From contig NZ_CP062310.1 of the NCBI RefSeq assembly GCF_014876775.1, positions 496,001 through 560,000 on the forward strand: a DNA stretch of 64,000 bases, read 5' to 3'. Source of the stretch: Infirmifilum lucidum. Lineage in GTDB: Archaea > Thermoproteota > Thermoprotei > Thermofilales > Thermofilaceae. The notes beneath the pieces were generated by a model. The model had not been told where the DNA came from. It saw only the letters and a program-made list of their open reading frames with translations, and did no database searches. Numbering within the stretch: position 1 is the stretch's first letter; each line of letters begins with the position of its first letter. Positions 24,860 to 33,397 of the stretch are shown one piece after another. A program made the translations under genes and the position numbers.

Positions 24860-25353
24860 AGTTTCTTAACCATAATTACGTCGTCCTCGTAGGCCGAGAG
24901 AGCTTCCACAAGATCCCAGTAGACCCTGTCCCTCTCTCTGAAGAGGCTATAGCCCAAGCTACTGAAAAGACCCTGTGAAGCCTTGTTGCTTTCCACAGTG
25001 CTGGCGGCACTGTACATGCACCTCTCGCGCCGGAAGAACTCCTCGGCTTCCAGCACGAGCCTCTTGCCGATGCCCATGCCCCTGTACTCCTTCTTCACCG
25101 CAAGGAAGTACACGACGCCCACTTTCCCGTAGCCGTCCACGCGAGTGGTGTAGACCTCAGCGACTCCGGCCATCCTCCCGTTCACCTCGGCTACGAGGAC
25201 TAGCGTCTCGTCCATGTCTCTTATAGCCCAGTACCTGTAAGAGCCCGTGAAGGACTCTCTAAGTATCTTTACGACGGCCGATCTGTCGTTAAGCGTTGCG
25301 GGGCGTACTCTAACTTGTAAAAGACTACTACTATCTTCCTCCAGAGCCTCCAT
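24856..25353 (-). CDS. GNAT-family N-acetyltransferase
   Basis: The 165-residue protein carries the GNAT fold: VRPATLNDRSAVVKI at the start, the strand VGVVYFLAVKKEYRGMGIGK with the acetyl-CoA pyrophosphate loop (R/Q-x-x-G-x-G/A form in RGMGIG), then a helix and SLGYSLFRERDRVYW. RimI-like enzymes of this length acetylate protein N-termini or small amines. It follows the M28 peptidase gene after 10 bases on the same strand. Confidence 0.85.
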   Translation of the reverse strand: MEALEEDSSSLLQVRVRPATLNDRSAVVKILRESFTGSYRYWAIRDMDETLVLVAEVNGRMAGVAEVYTTRVDGYGKVGVVYFLAVKKEYRGMGIGKRLVLEAEEFFRRERCMYSAASTVESNKASQGLFSSLGYSLFRERDRVYWDLVEALSAYEDDVIMVKKL

Positions 25354-25363
25354 GCTTACACGC

Positions 25364-27130
25364 TCATTTCTTTAGAGCTTGTATTCTCTCCAAAAGGGTG
25401 TTTATATCCTTTTCTACTATCCTCTCCAGCGTGTGGTATAGTTCTTTTAGGAAAGCAGGCGAGTCCAGCACTCTACCGTAGAAGACGGGTTCCACCGACG
25501 GTAGTGTTGCCTCGAGCCCCGCTATTCTCCTAAGACCCTTCATTCTTCGAATCTCTGAAACGCTCCTAGCCCCAGCCAGGATCTCGGAAAGAAGCACGAT
25601 GTCGTCGATCGCGTCCGTGAAGAGCGGGTAGTATACCTCGCTGTCCCTGAATACTCTGTCGTACCTGCCCCAGAACATTGGGCCCGTAAGGGCACGCCTG
25701 AGGAACCTGGCGTCCCCCTCGTCCTCCACCCTGAGGCCCGAGACTACGTCTATCGCCCGCTGAGCAGAGGGGAGGTGGGCGACTCTCTCGAGCTTTGCCA
25801 CTATACTCCTGGTCAGCTCGCTGTACTTGAACATATGCCACCTCCTTGCCTTGAACTCCAGCGCGACTCTCTCCAGAGCACTCGTGGCTTTCCCAACTCC
25901 CTCCCAGTTGACAATAGAGGGCGTGTCGAGGTCTGTGTGGTACACGGGCAGTATTTCGGGGAATGTATGCGTAGTTGATGAGGGGACGCCCTTCAACGTG
26001 AAGCTGAAGCTGTCGAATATCACCTGGTCGGGGCATACCCTCGCTTCACCACCCAGAACCTCCGCTATGCCTGCTTGCACGTCGGGTGTCGACGCGGACA
26101 CGCGTATTTCTGCTCCGCCCAGCGTATCAACGTTGAAGAGCGCACCGAAGCTCTCGAGGAGCCCGCTCCTCTCCAAGTAGTCTGCAAAGCTCCTCGACCC
26201 CCATATCCAGTACCAGGGGCTGTACCCCGGAGCTCCGGACTCCTCGGAGCCGAAGAAGATATAACCTGCACTCTCGCGGAGCCGTTCCGCTAGTAGCATG
26301 ACTATGCCCACGCCGAGCACGTCATCTGTGAAGCCGGCAAGCCACTTGTCTATGTGTGCGGAGAAGACAGGGCCATCTAGGGGGCCTGCATAGACCACTC
26401 TGCTCTTTGAGAAGTGATTAGCGATCGTCTCCACTTTCACTGATACCTTCTTGCCCTCCCGGCTCAGCTTCGAGATCCTCATGCCGTCTTCGAGGCTCAC
26501 GGCCACTGCCGGGATTGGAGGAGGAGTCCCCTCCTCGAAGCGGTAGTCAGTGTTTAGAGTCAGAACCATCCTCCGCACGCGGCTTGGGTAGATGTCCATG
26601 AATATGACTGCTTCAGCGCCAAACCTGACTGCCTGTACGTACTGCCATACGGCCTCGTCGACTTTCTCGTAGAACCTAGCTAGGACGATTTTACCAGAGA
26701 CTTTGCTTGGAGCCCATTCCTCCTCGAGGATTTTCTCATCCATGTATACGACTTCGCCCTCAGCCTCTCCGGAGAGGGTGTAGGGGAGGGCTACACCCCT
26801 GAACTTCAAGTTCCCGGAACTGACTTCTACGTAGCGCTCCTCCCATGAGAGGGCCTCGAACTCGTACACCCCAGTCTCCAGGCCGAGCGACTCAAGAAAG
26901 CCGCGGAGTCTCTCCGCAAGCATTTTCTCGCCGGGCGAGCCGGCCACCACATCGTTCAGTGGTATATCTGAAACAAGCTGTGCTACTCTTTTGACGCTGC
27001 TCACAAAGGTAGAAGCGAGGTATCTGTGATAAACGTGTTGGGGCTCTAGCGCCTCATAGGCTAACCTAATATCCCTCCCTTCACTATTGTTCTCTGATGA
27101 AGAGCATAGCCGACAAATTGAGGGCAGCAC
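25364..27130 (-). CDS. M28-family metallopeptidase with PA-like domain
   Basis: About 588 residues. A PA-like insert (about 120-240, with KVSGKIVLARF and AVIFMD) is followed by the M28 zinc aminopeptidase-like core: SAHIDKWLAGFTDD (His and Asp ligands), FFGSEESG (catalytic and ligand Glu), NVDTLGG, and a C-terminal helical region. No signal peptide is visible, so it probably acts in the cytoplasm. The N-terminus is uncertain: the only standard start is the GTG at 27130, which overlaps the divergent 27097 gene, while a strong GGGAGGGAT site lies just before an ATT codon at about 27071. It pairs with the GNAT gene downstream. Confidence 0.75.
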   Translation of the reverse strand: MLPSICRLCSSSENNSEGRDIRLAYEALEPQHVYHRYLASTFVSSVKRVAQLVSDIPLNDVVAGSPGEKMLAERLRGFLESLGLETGVYEFEALSWEERYVEVSSGNLKFRGVALPYTLSGEAEGEVVYMDEKILEEEWAPSKVSGKIVLARFYEKVDEAVWQYVQAVRFGAEAVIFMDIYPSRVRRMVLTLNTDYRFEEGTPPPIPAVAVSLEDGMRISKLSREGKKVSVKVETIANHFSKSRVVYAGPLDGPVFSAHIDKWLAGFTDDVLGVGIVMLLAERLRESAGYIFFGSEESGAPGYSPWYWIWGSRSFADYLERSGLLESFGALFNVDTLGGAEIRVSASTPDVQAGIAEVLGGEARVCPDQVIFDSFSFTLKGVPSSTTHTFPEILPVYHTDLDTPSIVNWEGVGKATSALERVALEFKARRWHMFKYSELTRSIVAKLERVAHLPSAQRAIDVVSGLRVEDEGDARFLRRALTGPMFWGRYDRVFRDSEVYYPLFTDAIDDIVLLSEILAGARSVSEIRRMKGLRRIAGLEATLPSVEPVFYGRVLDSPAFLKELYHTLERIVEKDINTLLERIQALKK

Positions 27131-27285
27131 TTGATAACATTGACGACGCTATCAGCCTGCTCCGCGAAGCCGCCAGGGAGGACAAGAGACTCGCCGCAGC
27201 CTTAGAGGACACGATATACTACCTTGAGGAGGCAGGAGAGGCCTTGAACAGCATACTTGAGAGGGAGTACTCGTCAGGGGAGTAG
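27097..27285 (+). CDS. Small helical protein, unknown function
   Basis: A 62-residue, mostly alpha-helical, charged protein (IADKLRAALDNIDDAI, then REDKRLAAALEDTIYYLEEA) with a heptad-like pattern suggesting a helical hairpin or coiled coil. No similarity was recognised. Its start overlaps the 5' end of the divergent peptidase gene by up to 34 bases if the peptidase uses its distal GTG. Confidence 0.5.
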   Translation: MKSIADKLRAALDNIDDAISLLREAAREDKRLAAALEDTIYYLEEAGEALNSILEREYSSGE

Positions 27286-27293
27286 AGGAACAA

Positions 27294-27563
27294 TTAACCT
27301 TGAGTGTTTTTCTCACTCTTAACCGAGCCCGAAAAAAGGATGTACGTTGCTATAATCATCGCGAGCGCCATTGCGATACTAGCTAGGACTACTAGGAGGG
27401 GGTTCTGGCCATACCCGAAGCACAGAGGAAACGGGCCTATAAAGACGCACCCCCCTATTCCCACCAGCTGTGTAGCTGACCCGAGTATTGCCAGGACTAT
27501 TCCGGCCATGATAAGCATGACCCCGAGAAGCACCACTAGAGCTCCAATCTCCTCCGCTCTCAC
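27294..27563 (-). CDS. DUF131-like small membrane protein
   Basis: An 89-residue protein with three hydrophobic segments, including VGIGGCVFIGPFPLCFGYG. This recalls the GGVVLIGPIPIVFG pattern of the archaeal DUF131 (TIGR00304) family. It is a diverged paralogue of the adjacent upstream gene and overlaps it by 4 bases. The function of the family is unknown. Confidence 0.65.
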   Translation of the reverse strand: MRAEEIGALVVLLGVMLIMAGIVLAILGSATQLVGIGGCVFIGPFPLCFGYGQNPLLVVLASIAMALAMIIATYILFSGSVKSEKNTQG

Positions 27564-27817
27564 CTAAACCACCCCGCTGTAACGAAGTAGAGAGCGAACG
27601 TGAGGATTGTGAGTACTAGTGCTAAGACAATGAGCCACTTTGTTACCTGGACGTCGGAGCCGACAATTATGGGGATAGGCCCTATGAGTAATACGACCCC
27701 ACCCCTCACCTCGCCTTTACCCCTTGCAATAGCCGAGCCTAGTATGAACAGGAAGCCAACAATCAGGACAACAATTCCGAGTAAGATGACCAGTATTGCC
27801 AGTGACACGTGATGCAT
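27560..27817 (-). CDS. DUF131-family small membrane protein
   Basis: About 85 residues from the ATG at 27817. Two transmembrane helices flank GGVVLLIGPIPIIVGSD, the hallmark of archaeal DUF131 proteins. An in-frame start at 27865 would add a charged, non-conserved N-terminus lying inside the divergent YkgJ-like gene. The second gene of the pair encodes a diverged copy. Confidence 0.75.
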   Translation of the reverse strand: MHHVSLAILVILLGIVVLIVGFLFILGSAIARGKGEVRGGVVLLIGPIPIIVGSDVQVTKWLIVLALVLTILTFALYFVTAGWFR

Positions 27818-27853
27818 ATATTTGTCCCGAGGTTTAAACTCTTCGGAGGCAGC

Positions 27854-28303
27854 TTGTTCGAACATGCCAAGTGCCTCTCCTGTGGCTTGTGTTGCCGCAA
27901 TACAGAGATGGTCTTGACCGCCGGCGACATCGAGAGGCTCGAGAGGCTAGGCTTCAGCAGGGAGGCATTCGTAGAGCTTAGAGGCAGGCTGCCACGCTTG
28001 AGAAACGTGAACGGCTACTGCGTCTTTTACGACAGGCGCACTGGCAGGTGTACAGTCTATAACTACAGGCCTTCCGGTTGCCGTGTCTACCCCCTAGTCT
28101 TCGACGAGGAGAGAGGCGTGGCCTTCGACCCAGAATGCCCTCTCGTAGGCGAGTTCGCCTCCAGGCGGGAAGACATCAAGCGTGCTCTCGGCGAGCTCAA
28201 GAGAGTTCTTAAGGAGCTCGAAACGAGCCACGGGTATAGAGTTAAGTGGAGGCTGTTCTACAGGAGTGCCCGCCGCCTTGAGGGCCTTGAGACGGTTAAG
28301 TAG
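27854..28303 (+). CDS. YkgJ-family cysteine-cluster protein
   Basis: About 149 residues. Cys7, Cys10, Cys13 and Cys14 (CLSCGLCC) form the metal-binding motif of the YkgJ/UPF0153 family, with further cysteines in NGYCVFYDRRTGRCTVYNYR and SGCRVYPLV. These proteins probably bind zinc or an Fe-S cluster; their role is unclear. The TTG at 27854 is chosen because GGAGG lies 4 bases before it and a catatattt box lies about 35 bases upstream. In-frame ATGs at 27809-27815 would precede that promoter. Confidence 0.75.
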   Translation: MFEHAKCLSCGLCCRNTEMVLTAGDIERLERLGFSREAFVELRGRLPRLRNVNGYCVFYDRRTGRCTVYNYRPSGCRVYPLVFDEERGVAFDPECPLVGEFASRREDIKRALGELKRVLKELETSHGYRVKWRLFYRSARRLEGLETVK

Positions 28304-28312
28304 AAGGGGCTC

Positions 28313-31012
28313 CTAAGTCGCTGCTCTTGTCGACTCGCGCTTCATGAGATCTGCTACGCGTCTCATTACCTGCTCGTGGAACCTTGCGATGAGAGCGCGC
28401 TTGTCCTCCATGAGTACAACGTCGCTAAGCCCCTCTAGTACTATATTGTACGCAAAGGGGCTCGGCGTGTCCAGTAGGGGTGTCTCCACGACTCTCACCT
28501 CGCCTCTGTGGATTTTCTCGAGCACCTCGCGGGCATGGTGTACGTCCATGTAGTCCTCTAGGATTTCCCTGTACGTCTCCTTGAGTATCGGGAAGTCCTC
28601 CCACCTCTTGACCACCTTGAGTAGCGTTGAGGCACTCATCTGCTGCTTCTCGACGCTTATCTCGTGGCCCTTGTAATTCCTCAGAACCATGAGGCCCCGT
28701 GTCGCGACGTGGCGGAAGCGCCTCCTCATGAGCTCCGTGTTGAAGATCGCCTTCTTGAGTATCTCTTCGAGCTCTTCGGGCTTCACGTCTTTCAGCGTCA
28801 CTTGCGGCTCGACACCACGCGGGTATACCAGGGCGAAGCCGTTGTCGTGGAGCGCTATGCCTATGTTCGCCCCCGCCTTCTTGGTGGCGAGGTAGGCGAG
28901 AGCGTGGCTCAGGGCGTCATTAGTCCTCCTGCCCACGAGCGTGTGGAACACGTGGTGTATTCTGCCCTGCTCGTCCAGCCACTTCTCGACGAGAATAACC
29001 CTGTCGCTCGGGTACTCTCTTATCCCCAGTGACCGGAGGAAGTAGAACATCTCCAGGAAGTACCCTATTATCGCCTCGGCCGAGTTGTCGTCGACTTTGC
29101 ACTCGCGCTTCAGGTACTCCCTAATCTCCTCGGGATCCTTTCCCGATTCTATCCAGCGGAACATCTGCCCCCTGAACTCTGCTATCTTGAGCGCAAGGTC
29201 GTAGCTGAGGGGTAGCATTTCGCTGAACCACGCGGGTATCGTCGGCTTCTGCTCGAAGGCGGGCTTCACGAACGCCACCATCCCGTCGCTCTTCACGAAC
29301 TCGTAGACCTTGCCCCCGAGTACGAACCTGTCGCCCGGGAACAGCCTCTCCAGGAACTCCTCCTCGATGTTGCCCACGTACTTCCTGTCAAGGGTGAGCA
29401 CCTTAACGCTGACTTCATCGGGGATTGTTCCGACGTTGAGGGCATAGATAACCCTCGCGTATTTCCCCCTCCTCCCAAAGACCCCCTCCTCTGGGTCGAA
29501 CCATATCTTCCCGTACACCTTGTAGCTCTCAAGCTCGCTGTAGCCCCCCGAGAGGTACTTCAGCACGTTGATAAAGTCCTCGTAGGGTAGCTCGTGGAAG
29601 CTGTAGCTCCTCCTTATGATCCTGTAGGCGTCTTCGACTCTCATCTTGCTCTCAATGGCCATCCCCACGACGTGCTGTGCCAGCACGTCTAGCGGGTTGC
29701 GCGGTATGTGAATCTTGTCCAAGTGGTGCCTGTAGGCCTCTCTAACCATTATCGCGACCTCCACGAGGTCGTCGCGATCAACGCAGACCATGACCCCCTT
29801 GCTTGTCTCGTGGAGCCTGTGCCCGCTACGCCCAATCCTCTGTAGGCACCTGGTCACTGACTTCGGCGACCCCACTTGTGCTACGACGTCTATGTAGCCA
29901 ATGTCTATGCCCAGTTCCAGGCTCGTGCTACTCACGATGGCCTTGAGCTCGCCTCCCTTCAGCTTCTCCTCCACGTCCAGCCTAACGCCGCGCGACAGGC
30001 TACTGTGGTGTGCTGCTATGGAGTCCTCAGGTATGCCGCCCTTCTTCCTGGCGAGCATTTTAAGGTGGAAGACTACTCTCTCTGTCCCGCTACGCGTGTT
30101 CGTGAATATCAGGGTTGTCCTGTGCTTCTTCACAACGTCGAAGAGAAGGTCGTACATCGCCTGCGTCACTTCCTGCGCGGGGGTGTGTATCAAGTCCGAC
30201 ACTGGCGAAACGACCCTGATGCTCTTCCTCTTGGCGTACCTGGCGTCCACGATCACGCACTCCCTGGGCGTTCCATCGTCATTGTAACCAACGAGGAAGC
30301 GCGCGACTTCCTCAAGGGGGTTGATCGTGGCTGAAAGGCCTATCCTCACGAACTCCCTACCTGTAAGCTCGCGCAGTCTCTCGAGCGACAGAGAGAGGTG
30401 GGATCCGCGCTTGCTCTCGGCCAGGCTGTGCACCTCGTCTACTATGACCCACCTGACGGTTCTGAGCTTCTCCCTGAACTTGGGTGCGACCAGGATTATC
30501 GCGAGCGTCTCCGGCGTCGTGATGAGGATGTGCGGAGGCTTCCTCAGCATGTTCTGCCTCTGCGTCGTTGTCGTGTCTCCAGTCCTGACGACGTGCCTTA
30601 TCTCCGGGATCTCGAGGCCCTTAGACTCCGCAAGCTCCCGTATCTCACTGAGCGGCTCCTCCAGGTTCCTGTAAATATCGTTGTTGAGCGCCCTCAAAGG
30701 GGAGACGTAGAGGACGTAGACTGTGTCTTCGAGCTCGCCCCTCTGTGCCATGTCGAATAGTTCGCTCAAGGCTATTAGGAAGGCCGTCAGAGTCTTCCCC
30801 GTGCCTGTAGGGCTCGAGACCAGAACGTTCCTCCCCTCGTGTATGGGGATTAGCGCCAGCCTCTGCGGGGGCGTTAGGTCTCTGAACTTCCTGTCAAACC
30901 ACTCAGCGACGAGAGAGTTCAGTACCCTGAGTACCTCCTCCTTAGTGTACTCCCTAGTGGCGTAGACTAAGCCCTCTCTACCAGACACTGTAGACCTCTT
31001 AGAAAAACCCAC
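28313..31012 (-). CDS. lhr: Lhr-type superfamily 2 DNA helicase
   Basis: The 899-residue helicase has motif I SSPTGTGKT (near residue 65), motif Ia VSPLRALNND, motif II DEVH, motif III GLSATI, and motif VI QRIGRSGHRL. An Lhr-type winged-helix and C-terminal region follow. Lhr enzymes are 3'-5' helicases that unwind forks and RNA-DNA hybrids and are linked to recombination repair. The C-terminal extension of bacterial Lhr is absent, as usual for archaeal Lhr-core. It is divergent from hjc-TIP49, and the GTG start touches a 17-base repeat (31011-31027). Confidence 0.92.
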   Translation of the reverse strand: MGFSKRSTVSGREGLVYATREYTKEEVLRVLNSLVAEWFDRKFRDLTPPQRLALIPIHEGRNVLVSSPTGTGKTLTAFLIALSELFDMAQRGELEDTVYVLYVSPLRALNNDIYRNLEEPLSEIRELAESKGLEIPEIRHVVRTGDTTTTQRQNMLRKPPHILITTPETLAIILVAPKFREKLRTVRWVIVDEVHSLAESKRGSHLSLSLERLRELTGREFVRIGLSATINPLEEVARFLVGYNDDGTPRECVIVDARYAKRKSIRVVSPVSDLIHTPAQEVTQAMYDLLFDVVKKHRTTLIFTNTRSGTERVVFHLKMLARKKGGIPEDSIAAHHSSLSRGVRLDVEEKLKGGELKAIVSSTSLELGIDIGYIDVVAQVGSPKSVTRCLQRIGRSGHRLHETSKGVMVCVDRDDLVEVAIMVREAYRHHLDKIHIPRNPLDVLAQHVVGMAIESKMRVEDAYRIIRRSYSFHELPYEDFINVLKYLSGGYSELESYKVYGKIWFDPEEGVFGRRGKYARVIYALNVGTIPDEVSVKVLTLDRKYVGNIEEEFLERLFPGDRFVLGGKVYEFVKSDGMVAFVKPAFEQKPTIPAWFSEMLPLSYDLALKIAEFRGQMFRWIESGKDPEEIREYLKRECKVDDNSAEAIIGYFLEMFYFLRSLGIREYPSDRVILVEKWLDEQGRIHHVFHTLVGRRTNDALSHALAYLATKKAGANIGIALHDNGFALVYPRGVEPQVTLKDVKPEELEEILKKAIFNTELMRRRFRHVATRGLMVLRNYKGHEISVEKQQMSASTLLKVVKRWEDFPILKETYREILEDYMDVHHAREVLEKIHRGEVRVVETPLLDTPSPFAYNIVLEGLSDVVLMEDKRALIARFHEQVMRRVADLMKRESTRAAT

Positions 31013-31027
31013 CTTAAAAACAATTGT
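31011..31027. repeat. 17-base exact repeat, copy 1 (upstream edge of lhr)
   Basis: ACCTTAAAAACAATTGT occurs here and again at 35240-35256. It contains the perfect palindrome ACAATTGT. Here it abuts the lhr start, read in reverse relative to that gene. Confidence 0.6.
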
Positions 31028-31152
31028 TCAGGTTTGGGAAAAGGTAGGAACTACAAGGTCTAGAGGGGGCCAGGAGAGTCAGCTACCCCAGGATAGCGGC
31101 CACCAGTCGCGCTTGCATGACTCTCATCATCCAGTGAATACGTCTGCATGGG

Positions 31153-31163
31153 TATTTTTAAAA
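31153..31163 (+). promoter_or_regulatory. TATA box for hjc
   Basis: tatttttaaaa is centred about 32 bases before the hjc ATG at 31190, predicting an almost leaderless hjc-TIP49 transcript. It also argues against the in-frame ATG at 31148. Confidence 0.5.
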
Positions 31164-31189
31164 GGTTTCGCGGTGTAACACTAGGGAGT

Positions 31190-31609
31190 ATGGCTAGCAG
31201 TGTCGTAGCACGGCGCAGGAACGCGTTTAACGTCGAGCGTAGGCTCGTGAAGCTACTCTCGGCGAACAAAGAAAACCACGTCTTCCGCGTCCCCGTCAGC
31301 GGCGTAGGCGAGAACTTCCCGGACGTCTTCATGGTGAACAACCTAGAGGACAGGATTGTAGCCTTCGAGGTTAAAGTAACGTCGGGTAAGAAGATTAAGG
31401 TTAAGGGGTTCCAGGTCTCGAAGCTCTACCGCTTCCTAGAGGCCTTCAAGAAGTACTCGAAGAGGGAGGCTGTCCTAGCCGTATGGTTCTCCAGGGAGCA
31501 AAAGTGGGTCTTCAAGAGGGTGGACGGCTTGTTCAGCGAGGACATGGTCGTCCGCGCGGATGACGCGAGCGACTGGGAGCCGAACGTGAAGATGAGAAGA
31601 AAAGCTTAA
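31190..31609 (+). CDS. hjc: Holliday junction resolvase Hjc
   Basis: The 139-residue protein has the archaeal Hjc order: a basic N-terminus (ARRRNAFNVERRLV, with Glu16), FRVPVSG, Asp45 in FPDVF, and Glu60-x-Lys62 in AFEVKV, followed by the KxxQ-like helix region. These residues form the nuclease active site that cuts four-way junctions symmetrically. It is the first gene of a pair with a TIP49-like ATPase 26 bases downstream, and is divergent from lhr. Confidence 0.92.
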   Translation: MASSVVARRRNAFNVERRLVKLLSANKENHVFRVPVSGVGENFPDVFMVNNLEDRIVAFEVKVTSGKKIKVKGFQVSKLYRFLEAFKKYSKREAVLAVWFSREQKWVFKRVDGLFSEDMVVRADDASDWEPNVKMRRKA

Positions 31610-31635
31610 ATTATCGCTTCTAAAAAAACTTTTCG

Positions 31636-32961
31636 ATGAGCGCGGTTACTGAGCGCGTTGGAACCCACAGCCACATAAAGGGGCTGGGCGTCAGGAACGG
31701 AGAGGTTCTGCCCGTAGGGGACGGGCTCGTAGGACAGGTGGAGGCCAGGAAAGCCGCGTGGCTTGTCGTCCAGCTGATAAAAGCCGGGAAGATGGCTGGG
31801 CGGGCGATTTTGCTCGTCGGGCCACCTGGTACCGGCAAGACAGCGATCGCCGTCGCTATAGCCCGTGAGCTGGGGGCTGAGACGCCGTTCATGGCCCTGT
31901 CGGGTAGCGAGATCTACTCTGCCGAGCTCAAGAAGACGGAGGTTCTAATGCAGGCCATGAGGAAGTCTATAGGCGTGAGGATAAGGGAGAGAAGATGGGT
32001 GTACGAGGGGGTTCTGGAGAAGATGGACGTGCGCTACGACAGACACCCGCTAAACCCGTACACACAAGTGCCCGTTGGCGGTACGATAACGCTCAAGACA
32101 GATAGGGAGACACGGACATTACGGGTCGACTCCAACATCATATACCAGATTCTCTCGAAGGGCATTAGCGAGGGGGACGTTATATGGATCGACGAGGAGA
32201 CAGGCCGCGTCTCGCGCGCAGGCAGGGCTAAGGGCTACGGGGATTACGACGTCAGGCCTCGCGACCTAGTCGAGATCCCGACGGGGCCGATATACAAGGA
32301 GAAGGAGTTCGTCTATACACTGACTCTACACGACCTCGACGAGATGGAGAGCAAGAGCGAGAGCATTCTGTCAATATTCTTTGGGGCTCCCTCAGCGAAG
32401 GAGATTCCTCCCGATGTCAGAGCAAGAGTCGACAAGACGGTTAAGGAGTGGGTTGAGACGAAGAGAGCGGAGCTCATCCCCGGGGTTCTCTTCATCGACG
32501 ATGCGCACATGCTGGATATAGAGGCGTATAGCTTCCTCTCGAGGGCTATGGAGAGCGAGCTGAGCCCTATAATAATCCTCGCCACAAACAGAGGCTTCAC
32601 GAAGATCAGGGGGACTGACGTAGAGGCGCCGCATGGAATGCCGCTAGACCTCCTGGACAGGCTACTGATAATTAGGACTAGGCCGTACACGCCGGACGAG
32701 ATACGCGAGATCGTTAAGATTAGGGCTCATGAAGAAGGCGTGGAGCTCGAGCCAGAAGCCTTGGAGGAGCTCGTTAAGCTCGGGAGCGAGAAGAGCCTGC
32801 GCTACGCGACGCAGTTGCTGGCTCCGGCCAGGCTCCTGGCAATGCAGAGAAGCCGCAGCAGGGTCACTAAAGAGGACGTAGCAGAGGTCTCACAACTCTT
32901 TATAAGCACAAAGGAATCCTCAAGCTACCTGAGAGAACTCGAGGAAAAACTGCTCAAGTAG
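31636..32961 (+). CDS. TIP49/RuvB-like AAA+ ATPase
   Basis: The 441-residue ATPase has Walker A GPPGTGKT at 62-69 and Walker B LFIDDAH near 285-291 (DDAH where most RuvBL proteins have DEVH). The RuvBL-type oligonucleotide-binding insert lies between them (about 120-270), followed by a helical lid with sensor residues. Also visible are the start HSHIKGLGV and MALSGSEIYSAELKKTE, both characteristic of RuvBL1/RuvBL2. Eukaryotic homologues act as hexamers in chromatin remodelling and R2TP; archaeal copies are uncommon and poorly characterised. It lies 26 bases after hjc on the same strand. Confidence 0.9.
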   Translation: MSAVTERVGTHSHIKGLGVRNGEVLPVGDGLVGQVEARKAAWLVVQLIKAGKMAGRAILLVGPPGTGKTAIAVAIARELGAETPFMALSGSEIYSAELKKTEVLMQAMRKSIGVRIRERRWVYEGVLEKMDVRYDRHPLNPYTQVPVGGTITLKTDRETRTLRVDSNIIYQILSKGISEGDVIWIDEETGRVSRAGRAKGYGDYDVRPRDLVEIPTGPIYKEKEFVYTLTLHDLDEMESKSESILSIFFGAPSAKEIPPDVRARVDKTVKEWVETKRAELIPGVLFIDDAHMLDIEAYSFLSRAMESELSPIIILATNRGFTKIRGTDVEAPHGMPLDLLDRLLIIRTRPYTPDEIREIVKIRAHEEGVELEPEALEELVKLGSEKSLRYATQLLAPARLLAMQRSRSRVTKEDVAEVSQLFISTKESSSYLRELEEKLLK

Positions 32962-33394
32962 CCTTCTGTTTCAGGGAGGCAACAACGCTCAGGATTTCCT
33001 TTCTGAACGCTGCTAGTGTCAGCAAAGCTACGAGTTGACCTAGATCTAGCGTTGGCGGGCTGTTGCCCACGGTGTAGGCCAGGGGTATGAGAGATACGCG
33101 AGTGCGGAGCGAGAGTATATAGAGGAACCAGTAGTGAAAGGTTATGAAGGAAACTGCAGAGCCCAGGAAGACCTCTTTGAGCCAGTACCGCTTGTCGCTG
33201 TAGAAGGCCCCGCTCAGGAGCCACAGTATTATCGAGACTATAGCCCCCCGCCACGGCACGTACCACACGAATGCTGGCGGCACGAGGTAGGCGCTGAGAA
33301 AGTTTTCAAGCGGAAATGCCGTCAGCAGTGAGGCTATAAGCGCCGGTGCTACTACTAGGGTAAAGTCCTTCAGGAAGTCTCTCATCGTACTCAC
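32954..33394 (-). CDS. Integral membrane protein of unknown function
   Basis: A 146-residue protein with about four hydrophobic helices (VVAPALIASLLTAF, FVWYVPWRGAIVSIILWLL, and others) and no recognisable motif. It is the third gene of an operon with the metallo-beta-lactamase-fold protein and the site-2 protease, 3 bases after the protease. The stop overlaps the convergent TIP49 gene by 8 bases. Confidence 0.65.
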   Translation of the reverse strand: MSTMRDFLKDFTLVVAPALIASLLTAFPLENFLSAYLVPPAFVWYVPWRGAIVSIILWLLSGAFYSDKRYWLKEVFLGSAVSFITFHYWFLYILSLRTRVSLIPLAYTVGNSPPTLDLGQLVALLTLAAFRKEILSVVASLKQKAT

Positions 33395-33397
33395 AGC

